Assembly (NCBI GenBank): GCA_964525785.1
Contig: CAZGIX010000013.1
Coordinates: 1 to 42,336, forward strand
Source of the DNA: JAQBDA01 sp964525785
GTDB lineage: Bacteria > Chloroflexota > Anaerolineae > Anaerolineales > UBA4823
Length of the DNA: 42,336 bases
Direction: 5' to 3'
Within the stretch, counting starts at the first letter, position 1. Each line of letters starts with the position of its first letter. This document shows, one piece after another, positions 30,780-38,940 of this stretch. The notes beneath the pieces are model-generated. The model was not told the origin of the DNA, made no database searches, and saw only the letters and a list, made by a program, of their open reading frames with translations. A program made the position numbers and the translations under genes.

Positions 30780-31274
30780 GTGCTGCCGATGCTACGCCGC
30801 TACGTGAATATTTGGGTAATCCTGGGGACGGTAGTTATCGCCCTGCTGCTGCTTTGTGTGATGGCGTCTGCCTTGTGGTTTATCCGTCCTGAGGCTGCTC
30901 CCAGCGAGCAGGCAACGGCTGTATTTAATGTGATTCCTTATCTCACCCCCACACCGCCGCCTGCCACACCCAGTCCAGTCCCCAGTGAGCAGATTGCCGG
31001 CGGAGAAATCCCTCCTGCTCCCCCGCCTGGGCAGATTGACAAAGGCGCCTTCGTCGAGGTCACCGGGACTGGTGGAGATGGGCTGCGTCTGCGCTCTGAG
31101 CCCGGCTTAGAGGGCGAGGTGCTTTTTCTGGGTTTGGAGGGCGAGATTTTCCGGGTAGATGATGGACCCGTCATGCTGGATAATTACACATGGTGGCTGC
31201 TATTAGCGCCGTACGATGAAAACGTAAAAGGCTGGGGAGTATCTAATTTTCTGAAAGCGGTGCAAAATCCATGA
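30780..31274 (+). CDS. Membrane-anchored SH3b-domain protein
   Basis: This single-pass protein has about 164 residues. A membrane helix near residues 12-37 is followed by a Pro/Thr linker (TPTPPPATPSPVPS), then a bacterial SH3-like domain from about 87 (GLRLRSEPGLEGEVLFLG) to the end (WGVSNFLKAV). SH3b domains usually bind peptidoglycan or peptides outside the cell. GTG 30780 is chosen because GGA lies six bases upstream; ATG 30789 is equally possible, and the open frame reaches back to 30738. It is separate from the lipid kinase by spacing. Confidence 0.75.
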   Translation: MLPMLRRYVNIWVILGTVVIALLLLCVMASALWFIRPEAAPSEQATAVFNVIPYLTPTPPPATPSPVPSEQIAGGEIPPAPPPGQIDKGAFVEVTGTGGDGLRLRSEPGLEGEVLFLGLEGEIFRVDDGPVMLDNYTWWLLLAPYDENVKGWGVSNFLKAVQNP

Positions 31275-31376
31275 ACAATTATTCCTGACAGTTGCGTAAC
31301 AATCGATTCGGAAATAAGTTAATGATGTTAGGTAAATATTGCATATTGGTGTTAGCAAAGGGGTATACATCACGGT

Positions 31377-31724
31377 ATGAATTCTTTTCGACCTAAGGGA
31401 ATAACTGCAAACAAATACACCCGTAAATTGAGCCTCAGCTGGAATGATGATCACGAGAGCGTATATTCATTTTCCCTTCTGCGTTATGCCTGCCCGTGCG
31501 CAGAATGTCGCGGAGGGCACGATAAGATGGGATCAGAGCCTGACCCTGCGGTGTTTGCTCGTCCAGAAGTAGATTCGCCTGCTACTCGTCTGCGCGGAGT
31601 GGAGGGTGTTGGGACTTACGCACTGACGATCGAGTGGGAGGATGGTCATCACTATGGGATTTATAACTGGAATTATCTGCGCGCCTTGTGTCCGTGTCCT
31701 GAGTGCCGCGGAGGTGCGTCGTGA
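31377..31724 (+). CDS. DUF971 (GBBH-like) protein
   Basis: This 115-residue protein matches the DUF971/GBBH-like small domain. The SLSWNDDHESVYSFSLLR start, two cysteine clusters CPCAECRGG and CPCPECRGG, and WEDGHHYGIYNWNYLR are the family pattern. Family members occur with iron-sulfur cluster assembly proteins or as an N-terminal domain of gamma-butyrobetaine hydroxylase, and the clusters suggest metal or cluster binding. The stop TGA shares one base with the next start codon, so the pair is coupled. Confidence 0.85.
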   Translation: MNSFRPKGITANKYTRKLSLSWNDDHESVYSFSLLRYACPCAECRGGHDKMGSEPDPAVFARPEVDSPATRLRGVEGVGTYALTIEWEDGHHYGIYNWNYLRALCPCPECRGGAS

Positions 31725-32281
31725 TGCCGGATGATCCCTTGGATGTGGTTCTTGCCATGGTGGAGAAGGCGTTTATGCGTCTCCAAGCTGGCGATGTGGT
31801 TGTGGCTTGCCTGGAGCAGGGTAATCTGGCTCCGATGCACAAAATAGTTGAAGACCTTGTGCTCGCTGGACCCCAGAGCCTGGGCGTTTTACGGGAGATC
31901 CAGGCAGAGGTAGGCACCCGGCGTAGCCAGTTCCAGGATGATATCGCCGGTGAATTCTCGAAGCTCGAGCTAAGCCTTGCCAGGCATGGCATTGCATTAT
32001 CTGGATTGCCAGACCGGCATTCTATGCGCGGCCTGGATGCCGCTGGCTTTCTCAGCTATCTTCACCAACAGGGAATCACCGATGAACACCGCCAGCGGGA
32101 GTGTATGCGGTTAATTCACGAAGCCAAGGAGACGATGAGTGCCCTGGCCCGGCAAACTTTGCTGCTGGAAGAGGTAGAGCTATATCTTGATGACTGGATA
32201 GGGGGGGTAATCTATCAGAGCGCGCGCCAGATGTCCTCTGGCAGCTTACTTCCTGGTCAAAAGACCAGATATTGGCAATAA
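31724..32281 (+). CDS. Conserved-looking hypothetical protein
   Basis: This 185-residue soluble, mostly helical protein has no membrane helix, signal peptide or metal motif that I recognise. Its middle (FQDDIAGEFSKLELSLARHG) and end (ARQTLLLEEVELYLDDWIGG) look like helical bundle segments. ATG 31724 overlaps the DUF971 stop by one base (TGATG), with GGAGG about ten bases upstream, so it is translated with that gene. It converges on the LuxR-type regulator with one base between stops. Function not assigned. Confidence 0.7.
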   Translation: MPDDPLDVVLAMVEKAFMRLQAGDVVVACLEQGNLAPMHKIVEDLVLAGPQSLGVLREIQAEVGTRRSQFQDDIAGEFSKLELSLARHGIALSGLPDRHSMRGLDAAGFLSYLHQQGITDEHRQRECMRLIHEAKETMSALARQTLLLEEVELYLDDWIGGVIYQSARQMSSGSLLPGQKTRYWQ

Positions 32282-32282
32282 T

Positions 32283-32936
32283 TTATAAATAATCCCTCAG
32301 GTTATGTTCGACCGCATAAGCCGCAGCTTCCGCCCTGTTGCTTACACCCAGCTTGGAAAGGATGCTGCTAACATAATTTCGCACCGTCCCCTCGCCGAGG
32401 AAGAGCGCCTTGGCGATCTCGCGGTTGGTTTTACCCTCCGATACCAGCAGGAGCACATGCCGTTCTTGTTGCGTTAAGGCAGAAAAGGCCGAAGCTTCCT
32501 CCTCTTTCGCGGCTTTACGGACTTCTTGAAATATGCGTTGTGTGACAGCAGGGTCGAGCAAGGCCTCTCCTCGCCCTACTGCTTCGATTGCCTTCACCAG
32601 ATCTTCCCCGCCAATTTGTTTTAGCACATAGCCAGATGCGCCGGCGCGGATTGCTGAGAACAGCATCTCGTCTTCCGCATAGGAGGTGAGCATGATTACT
32701 TTGGTACTGGGGTATTTTTCCGAGATCTCTTCACAGGCCTCGATACCGGAGCCGCCAGGAAGGCGAATATCCATCACAACGACATCTGGGGTGTGGCTGG
32801 CAACGCGCTCGACAGCTTCTCGGGCGGTGCTGGCTTCGGCGACTACTTCGAAATTGGGGTGGCGATCCAGGAGAGATTTTAAACCCAGGCGAACTACTTC
32901 GTGGTCATCGACGAGTAATATTCGCTGTTTTGTCAT
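32283..32936 (-). CDS. NarL/FixJ-type response regulator
   Basis: This 217-residue two-domain regulator starts with a receiver domain. Acidic pocket residues lie in LLVDDHE at 7-13, the phosphoacceptor aspartate in VVMDIRLPGG near 56 and the lysine in YVLKQIGG near 105. A LuxR-type helix-turn-helix follows (TQQERHVLLLVSEGKTNREIA near 150-170). ATG 32936 follows GGAGGTG, eight bases after a good promoter; the open frame continues to 33020 but that lies upstream of the promoter. No histidine kinase lies beside it, so it is an orphan. Confidence 0.94.
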   Translation of the reverse strand: MTKQRILLVDDHEVVRLGLKSLLDRHPNFEVVAEASTAREAVERVASHTPDVVVMDIRLPGGSGIEACEEISEKYPSTKVIMLTSYAEDEMLFSAIRAGASGYVLKQIGGEDLVKAIEAVGRGEALLDPAVTQRIFQEVRKAAKEEEASAFSALTQQERHVLLLVSEGKTNREIAKALFLGEGTVRNYVSSILSKLGVSNRAEAAAYAVEHNLRDYL

Positions 32937-32956
32937 GAAATACACCTCCGACGGAG

Positions 32957-32985
32957 AGTATAGCCGATACTGCTTACGATGGCAA
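32957..32985 (-). promoter_or_regulatory. Promoter of LuxR-type regulator
   Basis: TTGCCA (32980-32985) and TATACT (32957-32962) on the minus strand lie 17 bases apart. The transcription start would be near 32950, giving a 14-base leader that contains GGAGGTG and ends at ATG 32936. Confidence 0.7.
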
Positions 32986-33083
32986 GTGGCATAACATAGA
33001 TCAGGTGCTTGAGGGATCAAGACCCATTCATCTTCTGTCTTACCAGGGCTTCTCCCTGGATCTTAAGAATCTACCGGTGTGGA

Positions 33084-33803
33084 TTATGGTGATTGGCGCC
33101 GGTAATCGACAAAGCGATATCCAACACCGCGCTCGGTAAGGATATACTTCGGGTTAGAGGGGTCTTTTTCTAGTTTTTTACGCAGATAATTGATGTACAG
33201 CCGCACGTAATGCGGCTCATCGCGGTATTCGTACCCCCATACCTTCGTGAGTACGTCATCATGGGTGAGCACCCAACCCGCGTTCTGGACCAGGTGATAG
33301 AGCAAGCGGTATTCTGTCGGTCTAAGCTGTACTAGCTCACCATCCACCCACACTTCACGGCGGTCGAAATCGATTTTCAACCGATCATCCACCTGGATCA
33401 ATCCATGAGCCGTGCCGGAGGCCGACTCTGTCCGGCGTAATACAGCCCGCACGCGGCTGACCAATTCGCGTGGGCTGAATGGCTTGGTTATGTAATCATC
33501 TGCTCCCAACTCCAGCCCGTGCACACGGTCATCTTCTTCGCCTTTTGCGGTGAGCATGATTACTGGCACCGAGCTGACCTCGCGGATGATCCGCAGGACC
33601 TCGAATCCATCGATATCGGGCAGCATGACATCCAGCAGTACCAGATCAGGCAGCCCGCTGCGGATACGTTCAATCGCCTGCGTCCCGCGGAAGGCTTCTA
33701 AGACCTGGAAACCATCGTGCTCCAGGTTCAGACGAATGAAGCGCACCATGCGCTCTTCGTCATCTACCACCAGAATACGCCGGTCTCTAAGACGAGTTTC
33801 CAC
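33084..33803 (-). CDS. OmpR-family response regulator
   Basis: This 239-residue regulator has a receiver domain with the acidic pair in LVVDDEERM at 11-19, phosphoacceptor Asp in LVLLDVMLPDIDG near 57 and lysine in YITKPFSPREL near 107. A winged-helix DNA-binding domain follows near 140-235 (LRPTEYRLLYHLVQN, then TVWGYEYRD-like and YINYLRKKLE segments). It starts with GTG 33803, with AGGGAG nine bases ahead. It lies seven bases after the small 80-residue gene and is the last gene of the kinase/phosphatase/FHA transcript. No histidine kinase is present in the operon. Confidence 0.93.
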   Translation of the reverse strand: METRLRDRRILVVDDEERMVRFIRLNLEHDGFQVLEAFRGTQAIERIRSGLPDLVLLDVMLPDIDGFEVLRIIREVSSVPVIMLTAKGEEDDRVHGLELGADDYITKPFSPRELVSRVRAVLRRTESASGTAHGLIQVDDRLKIDFDRREVWVDGELVQLRPTEYRLLYHLVQNAGWVLTHDDVLTKVWGYEYRDEPHYVRLYINYLRKKLEKDPSNPKYILTERGVGYRFVDYRRQSP

Positions 33804-33809
33804 TTACGA

Positions 33810-34052
33810 TCACTCCCTGACGAAGCCGATAATTTCTTCTTCTTCTTTACCCGCCATAATCTCGATGAAGTTCAAACGCTCCACCGGCCAGTACACTGTG
33901 ACGACATTTTCCGACAGATAATGGATATCTTTCCCGTCCAACCGCCGCGGATTGTGAACCATCACCAGGGTATCATCAGGTGAGGGAAGATCGTCCACTT
34001 CGCCTACTACCGGGTCCGCATTTAATACGTGAAGGATAATTGTGTAAGGCAC
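33810..34052 (-). CDS. Small hypothetical protein (80 aa)
   Basis: This short soluble acidic protein of unknown function has no cysteine, signal peptide or membrane helix. Its middle (DTLVMVHNPRRLDGKDIHYL) and end (IMAGKEEEEIIGFVRE) suggest a small beta-rich domain. GTG 34052 is supported by GGAGG five bases ahead, and the stop lies seven bases before the OmpR-type regulator, so it belongs to that transcript. Its fixed place between FHA protein and regulator suggests an accessory role, which is inference only. Confidence 0.65.
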   Translation of the reverse strand: MPYTIILHVLNADPVVGEVDDLPSPDDTLVMVHNPRRLDGKDIHYLSENVVTVYWPVERLNFIEIMAGKEEEEIIGFVRE

Positions 34053-34123
34053 CCAAGCCTCCAGTTCAATGATTCTATTCCGATATTCTCCGCAGTCCAG
34101 TCAGCTCCATACATGGTTTTATA

Positions 34124-34633
34124 TTATGGATGGATGATGATCTCGACTCGAAATTTACCCAGCGTGAGGACATCGCCATTATTTAGTGCCTGCGGAGAAT
34201 GGGCGGGAACTTTCACTCCGTTGATCTGCGTCCCGTTCGCTGATCCCAGATCTGAGATAGTAACGCTCTCCGGAGCGATGTGCAGCGTAGCATGCAGCCG
34301 TGAAACACCGCCCTCGTAGGCCTGGTAGGGCGTCAGGTCAATATCTGGTAAGATCGGTTGAGTACCGCTTACCCGGCCGATCGTAAATTCCTCGCCCCCC
34401 TCCAGTGGAATGATCTGCCCGCTTGAGACGATTTTAAAAGCCACCTGCGTTGTGCCTGGGGCGGCAGCTTTACTTATCCGCGTTTCCGCGGCACTGTCGG
34501 CTGGCTGGTTTGGATTGGTGTATACAACAGTTTCGGTCGGACTTTTCGTCTGGTGTGTCAGCTGGGTGCCGCAAGCGATGCAGAACAATGCCCCCTCGAG
34601 TTCTTCATTGAAACAAGTGGGACATATGATCAT
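34124..34633 (-). CDS. Zinc-ribbon FHA-domain protein
   Basis: This 169-residue protein has an N-terminal zinc ribbon (CPTC at 4-7 and CIACG at 18-22), a linker of about 40 residues, then an FHA domain. The FHA domain is marked by FTIGRVSGT near 82-90, VSRLHATLHI near 110-119 and DLGSANGTQINGV near 127-139. FHA domains bind phosphothreonine, so this is the likely reader of phosphorylation by the operon's kinase. It starts two bases after the J-domain/vWA gene, whose partner PP2C could reverse the mark. Confidence 0.92.
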   Translation of the reverse strand: MIICPTCFNEELEGALFCIACGTQLTHQTKSPTETVVYTNPNQPADSAAETRISKAAAPGTTQVAFKIVSSGQIIPLEGGEEFTIGRVSGTQPILPDIDLTPYQAYEGGVSRLHATLHIAPESVTISDLGSANGTQINGVKVPAHSPQALNNGDVLTLGKFRVEIIIHP

Positions 34634-34635
34634 AT

Positions 34636-36138
34636 CTACCCTTCCCCAATATCAACTGAAGCAAGCGAGCTGTCAGTACCAGCGGGAAGCAGTAAACCAC
34701 GGGTTCCAAATTTAATTTTCTTCTTGCCGGTCTCGCTCAAACTTAACCCGCGCTCCAGGTTCTCGGCTTCATCCAGGACAGTACGAGCCAGGTCTTTTTC
34801 ACCCTGCGAGAATAGATGGGTGGCCAGGCTGTTCAGGTGTTGGGTTGCAAGGTCGAGATCGCCAGTTGCAAATGCCTGGTTGGCACGTTCCTGGATGCGG
34901 TATAGGGTTAGCTTGGAGAGAGCGTTCAGCAGCTTTGTTGGAGGCGGTTCTGGCGGAGCTTCTGCTTTAACCGGGCGCTGCAAGCGCAGGCGGGTCACTG
35001 ATGTAGGTGTGGTATTCATCGGGATATCCAGGGATATCTGTCCGCTTGCCAGCGTAACCTGGGAGACATCATCCGACAGCGGGGGCACGACGAATTCCAA
35101 TAAGGCGGTCAGGGTATTATCAACCGGGATGCTGCCCAGATTAATGGGTGGTAATGTCTCGAGGGGAGCGCTTTCTGGACCCAGCCGGAAGGCATACCGG
35201 ACACCAACATCCTTACCGGTATGAAAATCGAAGCGCACATTCTCAGCATAGATCCGGCTGAGCCCGAGGAATTTTTCCTTTAGTATGCGCCGGATATCAC
35301 TGGATTTGGCAATGTAAGCACAGCTGCCGCCAGTGCTCGATGACAGATTGTCCAGGAAGTGATCGTTCCACTCTTCGCCAATGCCCAGACAGCTAATTCC
35401 TATACCACGCCCGGATGCCTGGGAAGCCACGCGCTTGCAGTGCGGCTCATCACCATATGTGCGGCCATCTGTGAGCAGCACGATATGGTTTATGTGGCGC
35501 TTATTGTAGTTGGCTCGGATTTCCTGGTATCCGGCTTCCAACCCGCGGTAGATCTCAGTCGCTCCGCTGGAGTGGATCATCTGGATTTGAGTCTCGATCG
35601 CAGCGCGATCCAGCCGTCGACCGGCTGGGATAAGCACTTCTGCGCGGTCGCTGAAGGTCACGATCGAGAGAACATCCTCCCGGCGCAGCTGACGCACGAT
35701 CTCAATGGCTGTTGTCTTCACCATATCCATCCGCTCGCCCTTCATGGATGTGGAGCGATCCAGCACCAGGCAGACATTCAGTGGGGCGCTATTCATGGTC
35801 GTTTCTGTGTGCGGCGGGGACAGGTTGATCATTGCATATACCAGCTGCGGCTCATCCAACAGGGGCAGCGCTGAACGGCTGTAGAGCAAGTTGATCTGGA
35901 CCGGTGGCTGGGTGCTCTCCGGAGAGGGCAGTTGGCTGTCGTATTTACTTTTTAGTTCCGGATCTGAGAGGATTTCAAATGCACGCTGGATGTCAAGGAA
36001 TAGCTCGGTATCGCCCATTTCTACATTGACGTCGGGGTGCAGCCGCAGGGCAGATTGGTGGAAGGCGTGGCGAATTTCCTCGGAGCTGGCATCCCGAGGC
36101 AATCCCAGTATGGCGTAGTAGTCAGGCTGACCTGGCAT
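34636..36138 (-). CDS. J-domain/von Willebrand A fusion protein
   Basis: This 500-residue cytoplasmic protein starts with a full J domain (YYAILGLPRDASSEEIRHAF, then HPDV with the essential HPD near residues 34-36, ending near 67). A vWA domain spans roughly 120-300, with an intact metal site: DRSTS near 127, a threonine in SGATEIYRGLE near 192 and LLTDGRT near 223. A beta-rich segment and a helical tail follow. The J domain should recruit and stimulate DnaK-type chaperones, and the vWA domain binds protein partners. No membrane helix was seen. It sits ten bases after the PP2C gene. The fusion of these two domains is unusual. Confidence 0.9.
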   Translation of the reverse strand: MPGQPDYYAILGLPRDASSEEIRHAFHQSALRLHPDVNVEMGDTELFLDIQRAFEILSDPELKSKYDSQLPSPESTQPPVQINLLYSRSALPLLDEPQLVYAMINLSPPHTETTMNSAPLNVCLVLDRSTSMKGERMDMVKTTAIEIVRQLRREDVLSIVTFSDRAEVLIPAGRRLDRAAIETQIQMIHSSGATEIYRGLEAGYQEIRANYNKRHINHIVLLTDGRTYGDEPHCKRVASQASGRGIGISCLGIGEEWNDHFLDNLSSSTGGSCAYIAKSSDIRRILKEKFLGLSRIYAENVRFDFHTGKDVGVRYAFRLGPESAPLETLPPINLGSIPVDNTLTALLEFVVPPLSDDVSQVTLASGQISLDIPMNTTPTSVTRLRLQRPVKAEAPPEPPPTKLLNALSKLTLYRIQERANQAFATGDLDLATQHLNSLATHLFSQGEKDLARTVLDEAENLERGLSLSETGKKKIKFGTRGLLLPAGTDSSLASVDIGEG

Positions 36139-36148
36139 GGCGGAAATG

Positions 36149-37045
36149 TTATCCGGGCAGTTTTACCATAATCGCTGTGATATTATCTGGGCCTCCGGCT
36201 GCGTTGGCAGCGTCTACCAGCGCCTGGCATGCCAGTTCGGGGGTCGTGGCATTGGTAACCACTCTGGCGATTTCTTCCTCCGGGATGACGCCCCAAAGTC
36301 CGTCTGAGCAGATCAGCAAGATGCCGTTCTCGGGAAGACGGAGTGTTTTAATGTCCGGATCGAACGGTTCTCCCTGACCAAGGGCGCGATACAGCACGTT
36401 GCGCTGTGGGTGGTTTGCGGCTTCTTCTCGGCTGATTTGCCCCAGCTCTACCAGCCGCTTTACCAGAGAATGATCGCGGGTCATAGCTTCGATCTTCCCG
36501 TCGGAATCGATCATATAAGCCCGGCTGTCTCCAACATGTGCAATGGTGATCTGCTCACCCAGGATCAGTACTGCGGTCAACGTTGTCCCGCTTCCTGGCG
36601 CCTGGCTCGTTATCACACGATGTGCCTCCTGTACCCCGGCTTGCATGATTTCCTGGAGAGACACCTCCGGAGTAACCGGTTTGACGCTCAATAATGGGAT
36701 AACCAACCTGCTGAGGAGATAGCCTGCCACGGAGCGGATAGCGATACCACTGGCAATTTCACCGTGCTGGTGCCCACCCATGCCATCTGCAACGATATAC
36801 AGCCCGATGGGCAGGCTGTTATGGTCGCTGGTCAGGGTGGTCGTCAACATGAACAGGGCATCTTCATTATGCTCGCGCTGCATTCCGACTGATTGGGCAC
36901 AGGCAGAGATCAACTGGGGTGGCTGCAGGGTGCTGACAGGTGGCGAATCATGCTCAACAACCACATCCTCGGGGCTTGAGGGAATAGATGCAGTTTCCTG
37001 GTTGTTTTTTTCGCGCCCAAAGATCTTTTCAATAAATCCCTTCAC
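36149..37045 (-). CDS. PP2C-type Ser/Thr phosphatase
   Basis: This 298-residue PPM-family metal-dependent phosphatase probably reverses the neighbouring kinase. It has an N-terminal tail of about 45 residues (KGFIEKIFGREKNNQE) ahead of the catalytic domain. The domain carries QREHNEDAL near 54-62 and VADGMGGHQHG near 85-95. The metal and core motifs continue with IAHVGDSRAYMID near 168, ICSDGLWGV near 245 and GGPDNITAIMV near 284. It starts 32 bases after the propeller-kinase stop and ends ten bases before the J-domain/vWA gene. Confidence 0.95.
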   Translation of the reverse strand: MKGFIEKIFGREKNNQETASIPSSPEDVVVEHDSPPVSTLQPPQLISACAQSVGMQREHNEDALFMLTTTLTSDHNSLPIGLYIVADGMGGHQHGEIASGIAIRSVAGYLLSRLVIPLLSVKPVTPEVSLQEIMQAGVQEAHRVITSQAPGSGTTLTAVLILGEQITIAHVGDSRAYMIDSDGKIEAMTRDHSLVKRLVELGQISREEAANHPQRNVLYRALGQGEPFDPDIKTLRLPENGILLICSDGLWGVIPEEEIARVVTNATTPELACQALVDAANAAGGPDNITAIMVKLPG

Positions 37046-37077
37046 GGATGATAGCCTCCAGGTTGGTCGTCGATGGT

Positions 37078-38940
37078 TCAGGCAAGTAATGCATAGAGTC
37101 GATGGTCCGTCGATCCGACGTAAACCAGGTCGTCAACCGCAATTGGCGTGCCAGTTATCGGTCCCTTCGTTTTGTATTTCCAGCGCAAGCGACCGGTTCG
37201 AAATTCGAGACAGTAAATATATCCATCCACCGATCCGCAGTAAAGTGAGTCTTTATAAACGGTCGGTGATCCAGTTACCTGGTTTTCTGCGGTGAAGCTC
37301 CATACTTCTTTCGCTGAGCGGATGTCGATGCATTGAATCTGCCCGTCTATTGAACCCGTAAAAATAAAATCTCCAGAAATGCATGGCGTGGCAATGCTGG
37401 CCTTATCCAATCTGAAGCGCCAGATAACCCAGCCTGTCTTGGCATCTAAGGCGTAAAGCGTAGTGTCAACGGATCCGAAGTAGATAACCCCTTGCCAGAA
37501 TACCGGTGAGGAAGTGATCGCTCGTTTTGCTTTATAGCGCCACTTAATTGTACTCCTGAAATCCATGCAGTAGAAGTCGCCGCTTTCAGTGCCCAGGTAG
37601 ATGAGATCGTTCACCACCAGCGGTGTGGAGCGGACGGGTGCACCCACGTCAGCGCGCCAGGCGCGCCTTCCGCTGATGGTGTTCACCGCGTGCAGGTGAC
37701 CGTCGTCCGAGCCAATGAACACGTGTCCTTCAGCAATGTGCGGTGATGATCGCACCGGACCCTCGGTGTAGTAAGTCCAATTTAACCTGCCAAAGCGGGC
37801 ACTGATGACGTGCAGGCGCTTATCCTCCGAGCCAAAGAACAGGTTGTTCTCGAAGACTGCTGGTCTGGAAACGATGCCTCCATCTGTGGGGTACTTCCAC
37901 AGGAATTCGCCGGTGGCGGCATTGAGCGCGTAAAGATTATTATCGTATGAACCGATATAGATATTGCCATCGAAAAATGTAGGCGTTCCGCGGATCTCGT
38001 CTTCGCATTTGAACTCCCAAACCGGCTTGATGGTCTCCCCCTCGGAGCGTGCCAATGCCTTCGTGAGAGCGATCCTGGTCAGCACTCCGGTGTCACGTGC
38101 GGCGCGGATCAGGGCTTCCTTCATCGTCTCTGCGCTTTCGTACCGGTCTTTGGGTTCATACAGCAGGGAGGTATTGATGACCTTTTCCACTTCCGGGGAA
38201 ACCGCGGGATTGATCTGGCGGATCGGGCGCTCGGAAAAAGAGAATGGCGCTTCCAGCCGGGGATCACGCTTGGTCAGCAGATGGTGCATCGTCGCCCCAA
38301 GTGCGTAGATATCGGCCACACTGCCTGCCTCGCCGCGGTACTGCTCGGGCGGAGAGTAACCCTCGGTGCCGATCATTGTGCCTCGCTGTCCCGACTGGAA
38401 AGGCTTGGCGATGCCGAAATCGATCAGCACCACATGCCCGAACTGGTTAATCATCACGTTGGAGGGCTTCATATCTCGGAAGATAATCGGCTCCGGCTGG
38501 TGGTTGTGCAAGTAGCTGAGCACATCACACAGCTCGATCCCCCACTGTACGACTTTTTCTTCAGGCAGGAATCCTTCTGTTTCGCTGAGGATTGCCTCAA
38601 GATCTTTACCGTTAATAAATTCCAGGATCAGATAAGAGCGCTCGTTGTGGCTGAAGTAGTCGTAAATCTTGGGCATCGAGGGATGGTCCAGAGTTGCCAG
38701 CAAATTGGCTTCGCGTTCGAAGTTGCGCACGATGGTGCTGCGCACCAGTTCGTCGCGCGCCTGGTTGACCATCTCTTTTACCGCTATAACCTTGACCACA
38801 TTGGGAAAGTGCAGATCGCGTGCGCGGTAAACCGCACCCATCCCACCGACTCCGATCACATTCTGGATCAGATAGCGATTTGTCAGGGTGGTCCCTGCAT
38901 TGAGTTGTTGGGTTGTCCCCGCCGCAGAGCCGTTCTCCAA
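37078..38940 (-). CDS. Ser/Thr kinase with C-terminal eight-repeat PQQ propeller
   Basis: This 620-residue protein begins with a kinase domain: glycine loop IGVGGMGAVYRARD near 30-43, lysine in IAVKEMV near 52-58, catalytic loop IIFRDMKPSNVMI near 152-164 and LIDFGIAK near 171-178. The HRD motif reads FRD. From about 306 there are eight PQQ-like repeats of about 40 residues with the pattern SP..-.GxIYxGSxDxxLYALDxxTGxxxWxY. The last repeat lacks its W strand, which PVWEFKCED at the start of the propeller could supply to close the ring. No membrane helix lies between kinase and propeller. The only nearby start is TTG 38940, without a clear ribosome site. Confidence 0.93.
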   Translation of the reverse strand: MENGSAAGTTQQLNAGTTLTNRYLIQNVIGVGGMGAVYRARDLHFPNVVKVIAVKEMVNQARDELVRSTIVRNFEREANLLATLDHPSMPKIYDYFSHNERSYLILEFINGKDLEAILSETEGFLPEEKVVQWGIELCDVLSYLHNHQPEPIIFRDMKPSNVMINQFGHVVLIDFGIAKPFQSGQRGTMIGTEGYSPPEQYRGEAGSVADIYALGATMHHLLTKRDPRLEAPFSFSERPIRQINPAVSPEVEKVINTSLLYEPKDRYESAETMKEALIRAARDTGVLTRIALTKALARSEGETIKPVWEFKCEDEIRGTPTFFDGNIYIGSYDNNLYALNAATGEFLWKYPTDGGIVSRPAVFENNLFFGSEDKRLHVISARFGRLNWTYYTEGPVRSSPHIAEGHVFIGSDDGHLHAVNTISGRRAWRADVGAPVRSTPLVVNDLIYLGTESGDFYCMDFRSTIKWRYKAKRAITSSPVFWQGVIYFGSVDTTLYALDAKTGWVIWRFRLDKASIATPCISGDFIFTGSIDGQIQCIDIRSAKEVWSFTAENQVTGSPTVYKDSLYCGSVDGYIYCLEFRTGRLRWKYKTKGPITGTPIAVDDLVYVGSTDHRLYALLA

